A stretch of 6,406 bases of DNA from contig CAYVUV010000420.1 of NCBI GenBank assembly GCA_964455095.1, positions 1-6,406 on the forward strand. Direction: 5' to 3'. The notes below the pieces were generated by a model. It did not search any database. It was not told the origin of the DNA and saw only the letters and a program-made list of their open reading frames with translations. Below are positions 3,687 to 6,406 of the stretch, piece after piece. Each line of letters opens with the position of its first letter. Position 1 is the stretch's first letter. Both the position numbers and the translations under genes were made by a program. The DNA is from CAYVUV01 sp964455095 (GTDB taxonomy: Bacteria; Desulfobacterota; Binatia; HRBIN30; CADEER01).

Positions 3687-6392
3687 TCAGAACGACTGGC
3701 GCGTTCCGAACAGGAACTGCACGTTGTCGACCTCGCTGGCCTTGTCGACGCGCGTGGCGACCTCGAGATAGGCGGTGGCCGGGAAGAAGCCCATGAAGTC
3801 ATAGACGGCGCCGACGCCGACGCCGAGGCCGACGGCGAAGTGGCTGACGTCGTAGATGCGCCCGGTCGAGTCGTTGACCCGCCCGGTGTCGACGAAGGCG
3901 CGTAGCTGGCCGCGCCGCAGCACGAGCAGGTCGAGCAGGTTGAGGTCAACCTCTGGATAGACGTCGCGGCGCACCTCGCCGCGCGCGATCAGGATGTTCT
4001 CGGCCAGCGATTCCTCGGCCCCGATGCCGCGGATCGAGCGCGACCCGCCGAGGCTGTAGAGCCCCTGGTTGGGCACCCGGCTGCCGTCCAGCGGCTCGCT
4101 GAAACCGTTCAGAATCTGCACCGCGGCCAGGGTGAGCGGGCTGCCGAGCGGCTGCGTCGCGACGCCGATGAAGCCCCAGTCGATGTAGTCGTAGTCGCCG
4201 CCGAGCGCCTTGTCGTACCAGTCGGTGAACAGCCGCAGGCTGCGCTGGCGGGTCGGGCGATCGTGATAGAACACGTTGGTGTAGTCGTAGCGCAGGCCGA
4301 GCGAGGCGAGCTGCCCGTCGGTGTGCGTCGCCCCCGACCCCTTCTCCTTGAAGCTCTTGTCGAGCGCCTGAAAGCCGTAGAATCCGTACACGTTGTGGCG
4401 GAAGCCGGTGGCGTCGATCGGCGTCCCCCAATGCAGGCGCCCGCCACTGGTGAAGCCGACGCTGCGGTTGGTGTAGAAGCCGGCAAAGGCGAGGTCCTTG
4501 CGGTAGTCATAGCGGCCGCGCGCGACGACGAGGCCGGAAAGGCCGAACTCGGTCGAGCTGATCTCCACTTCCGCCGTGTCGAGCACGATCTGCGGCGTCG
4601 GCGGCCAGGCGTTGTCGTCGCGCCGGCGCTCGATCAGCTGGTGATCGGGATCGATCACGGCCTGATGCATGCGCGCGTCGGTCACCGCCGACATGCGCGC
4701 CACGTCGCCGCTGCTGTTCCACTGCAGATCGACATGCCGGCCGCCGATGCTGCGCAGGCGCACCGTCACCGGCTCGCGGAACGGCCGCGAGGACTCGCGC
4801 TGCACGGTGACGGCGCTGCGATAGCGGCCGTCCTCGGGGCGGTTCAGATCGAGGGCCGCGACGCGGTAGTTGATGTCCGGGTACGGCTGCACCCACTCGC
4901 CGAGCAAGCCGGCGACGTCGCGCTCGGGCGCCGCCGTCGCGGCGCAGATGACCCAGGGCTGCTCCGCGGTCGCACAGTGGTCGAGCATGGCGTCGAAGCG
5001 CTCGGGCCCGAGCAGGGCGCGCAGCTTGTCGAGCACCACGTGGCCGGGCGGCTGCGAGGAATTGAACGTCGTAATCTCGGCGTGCAGCGGGTCGACCTCG
5101 GGCACCTGGTCGAAGAAGGCGCTGACGAACGGCACCTTGGGCTCGCTCTCGAAGCGGTCGACGATGGCGAAGATGTTGAACAGCTCGATCCAATCGCGCA
5201 CGCCGCGCACGCCCGACCGCGCCCGGCCGAGAAACTGCTCGGCAAACAGGCGCGACACGCCGCCGCTCACCCACGGATAGTCCGCGCTCGGCTCGCGCTC
5301 GGAGAGCGTCGGGCGCAGCATTTCGGCGTAGAGCGCTTGCGCCAGCTCCATCTCGTGAAACGGCCGCAGCAGATAGTGCAGCTTGATCGCCCGGTCGGAG
5401 ATCAGCACCGCCCCTTCGCCCGGCGCGGTGAGCCGCAGGCGCAGCGGTGCCTCGACCACCACGATCTCCGGCGGCGGCGCGGGCACACCCGGCGGCCGCG
5501 CCTCGATCGCCTCGCGCAGCGAGGCGAGCAGGATCTCGTGAAACGACGCCTCGGGGCTGAGCCGCATGGCACGGCGTGGCGGCCGGCCGTACACCACCAG
5601 GCGCGTCTCCGCGGTGACGACCTCGCTGCGCTCGAACCCCGGCGCCGCCACCAGCGACAGGTAGTGCACGCCGGGGACTGCCGTCTGCACCGTCTCGCCG
5701 GGGCCGAAATGCCGGCCGTTGAGGATCGTCTCGTACCCCTCGGGCAGCGACAGCTCGACGTCGAAGTCGGCCAGCGGCGGCGGCGCGCCCAGCTCCCATG
5801 TCCCGCCCTCGCCGAGCGCGGCGAGGTACGGGTACCAGCCGCCGTCCAACGTGACCTGGCCCTCGAACTCGCCGAAGCTGCCGAAGCGGTGCGGCACGGC
5901 GGTGCGAAAGCCCATCTCGATGCGGCGCGTCTGGCCCGGCCGCAGGCGCGCGATCGGCATGCCGAAGCCGGCGCCGGGGGGCAGGCCGAGGCGCGACACG
6001 CGGGCGATCGGCACATCCTCACCGTCGTCGCGGGCGTCGTCGATGGCCATCGAGCCGGCATCGAACTGCTGCTCCGGGTAGACGAACGGCCGGTTGAAGT
6101 CGTTCACCGCGGCATCGTTCTCGACGATCGCAAAGCGGTTGGGAAAGGCGAAGAACACGGCGTCGTCGATCACCTGGTCGGTGGTGTTGGTGAGCTCGAC
6201 CTCGACCGTCCCCTCGATCCGCGGCGGACCGAGCAGCAGCGCCGCGCGCACGACGTAGTGCGGCCGAAACACCGGCACCTCATCCGCGCGCGCACCGGCG
6301 ACACGCAGCCCCGCCGCAGAAAGAACGACGAAGAGAAGCACGCTGAGGTCAATGCTCCCCTTCGCGGCTTCGCGTCTTCGCGTGAGGCTCAT
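3687..6392 (-). CDS. M1-peptidase-like (inactive) region fused to an Omp85/BamA-type outer-membrane barrel
   Basis: This 901-residue protein is exported and probably lies in the outer membrane. A signal peptide runs to about residue 36 (hydrophobic 18-30, cleavage after ARA). Residues 43-265 look like the beta-sandwich that opens M1 aminopeptidases (GTVEVELTNTTDQ, 61-73). Around 322-390 is a helical M1-like part, where HEMEL (346-350) sits in place of HExxH and PWVSGG (373-378) in place of the WLNEG-type motif. The second zinc histidine and the glutamate are both missing, so it should be inactive. An Ig-like segment covers about 523-590. Residues 603-901 alternate as membrane beta strands, carry LGGSRSIRGIG (781-791), the Omp85 loop-6 (V/I)RG(F/I) type motif, and end in phenylalanine. 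No POTRA repeats are recognisable. The ATG at 6392 sits in a tandem repeat, and the purine tract AGAAGGA touches it without spacing. GTG at 6341 would truncate the signal. The barrel call is strong; the M1 relationship is moderate; function is unknown. Confidence 0.85.
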   Translation of the reverse strand: MSLTRRREAAKGSIDLSVLLFVVLSAAGLRVAGARADEVPVFRPHYVVRAALLLGPPRIEGTVEVELTNTTDQVIDDAVFFAFPNRFAIVENDAAVNDFNRPFVYPEQQFDAGSMAIDDARDDGEDVPIARVSRLGLPPGAGFGMPIARLRPGQTRRIEMGFRTAVPHRFGSFGEFEGQVTLDGGWYPYLAALGEGGTWELGAPPPLADFDVELSLPEGYETILNGRHFGPGETVQTAVPGVHYLSLVAAPGFERSEVVTAETRLVVYGRPPRRAMRLSPEASFHEILLASLREAIEARPPGVPAPPPEIVVVEAPLRLRLTAPGEGAVLISDRAIKLHYLLRPFHEMELAQALYAEMLRPTLSEREPSADYPWVSGGVSRLFAEQFLGRARSGVRGVRDWIELFNIFAIVDRFESEPKVPFVSAFFDQVPEVDPLHAEITTFNSSQPPGHVVLDKLRALLGPERFDAMLDHCATAEQPWVICAATAAPERDVAGLLGEWVQPYPDINYRVAALDLNRPEDGRYRSAVTVQRESSRPFREPVTVRLRSIGGRHVDLQWNSSGDVARMSAVTDARMHQAVIDPDHQLIERRRDDNAWPPTPQIVLDTAEVEISSTEFGLSGLVVARGRYDYRKDLAFAGFYTNRSVGFTSGGRLHWGTPIDATGFRHNVYGFYGFQALDKSFKEKGSGATHTDGQLASLGLRYDYTNVFYHDRPTRQRSLRLFTDWYDKALGGDYDYIDWGFIGVATQPLGSPLTLAAVQILNGFSEPLDGSRVPNQGLYSLGGSRSIRGIGAEESLAENILIARGEVRRDVYPEVDLNLLDLLVLRRGQLRAFVDTGRVNDSTGRIYDVSHFAVGLGVGVGAVYDFMGFFPATAYLEVATRVDKASEVDNVQFLFGTRQSF
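6360..6383 (-). repeat. Three tandem 8-bp units (CTTCGCGK on the plus strand)
   Basis: The plus strand reads CTTCGCGG, CTTCGCGT, CTTCGCGT back to back, followed by GAGG. On the minus strand this gives (A/C)CGCGAAG units and encodes about residues 4-11 of the barrel fusion protein (TRRREAAK). From memory, short CACGCGAAG-type tandem units recur between genes in many bacterial genomes. Here the unit forms the basic n-region of the signal peptide or marks a mis-called start. Confidence 0.6.
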
Positions 6393-6406
6393 TCCTTCTG
6401 GTCCAC

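Noticed and set aside
4507..5799. Minus-strand open frame of 430 codons inside the barrel fusion gene
   Set aside because: It is an Arg/Ala-rich shifted frame of the same strand with no recognisable motifs; the 901-codon frame explains the DNA.
6389..6406. Tail of an upstream gene ending VDQKE with an ATGA overlap to the barrel gene start
   Set aside because: Five sense codons in frame before a TGA at 6391-6389 would make an operon overlap, but 15 visible bases are too few to support a gene.

Overview
The window is high-GC DNA carrying a single minus-strand gene cluster. Transcription runs from the right edge towards the left. The encoded outer-membrane barrel, lipoprotein and periplasmic carrier point to a Gram-negative bacterium. 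GC-rich coding and dispersed palindromic repeats would fit lineages such as Deltaproteobacteria/Myxococcota/Binatota-type or gamma-proteobacterial genomes, but the sequence alone does not settle taxonomy.

In transcription order the layout is as follows. (1) 6392-3687: a 901-aa exported protein that joins an M1-aminopeptidase-like region, lacking recognisable catalytic residues, to a C-terminal Omp85/BamA-type outer-membrane barrel. (2) 3686-3364: a 323-bp gap holding a 164-bp palindrome-ended repeat element. (3) 3363-3082: an acyl carrier protein with the GLDSIDALEL phosphopantetheine motif. (4) 3080-2427: a LolA-like periplasmic carrier starting one base after the ACP stop. (5) 2393-2230: a second copy of the same 164-bp element in the opposite orientation, overlapping the 5' end of the next gene. 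(6) about 2329-1481: a LolA/LolB-fold probable lipoprotein. (7) 1484-1 and beyond: the first 494 codons of an MMPL/RND-superfamily inner-membrane exporter, cut by the window edge.

Taken together (inference), these parts form a possible envelope-crossing route for an acyl-chain product. The ACP carries the acyl chain in the cytoplasm. The MMPL/RND pump extracts the product from the inner membrane. The LolA-like protein ferries it through the periplasm, and the LolB-like lipoprotein receives it at the outer membrane. The barrel fusion may insert or expose it. ACP, LolA-like and MMPL genes sitting together is a known theme of aryl-polyene-type clusters, and MMPL/HpnN-type exporters occur in hopanoid clusters. 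No ketosynthase, dehydratase or squalene-cyclase gene is in view, so the product cannot be named.

The most notable points are the M1-like/Omp85 fusion, the two matching 164-bp elements, and the fact that the lipoprotein gene has no usual start codon outside the repeat element, so its N-terminus may be repeat-derived. Every real gene is on the minus strand, and I see no convincing plus-strand gene.
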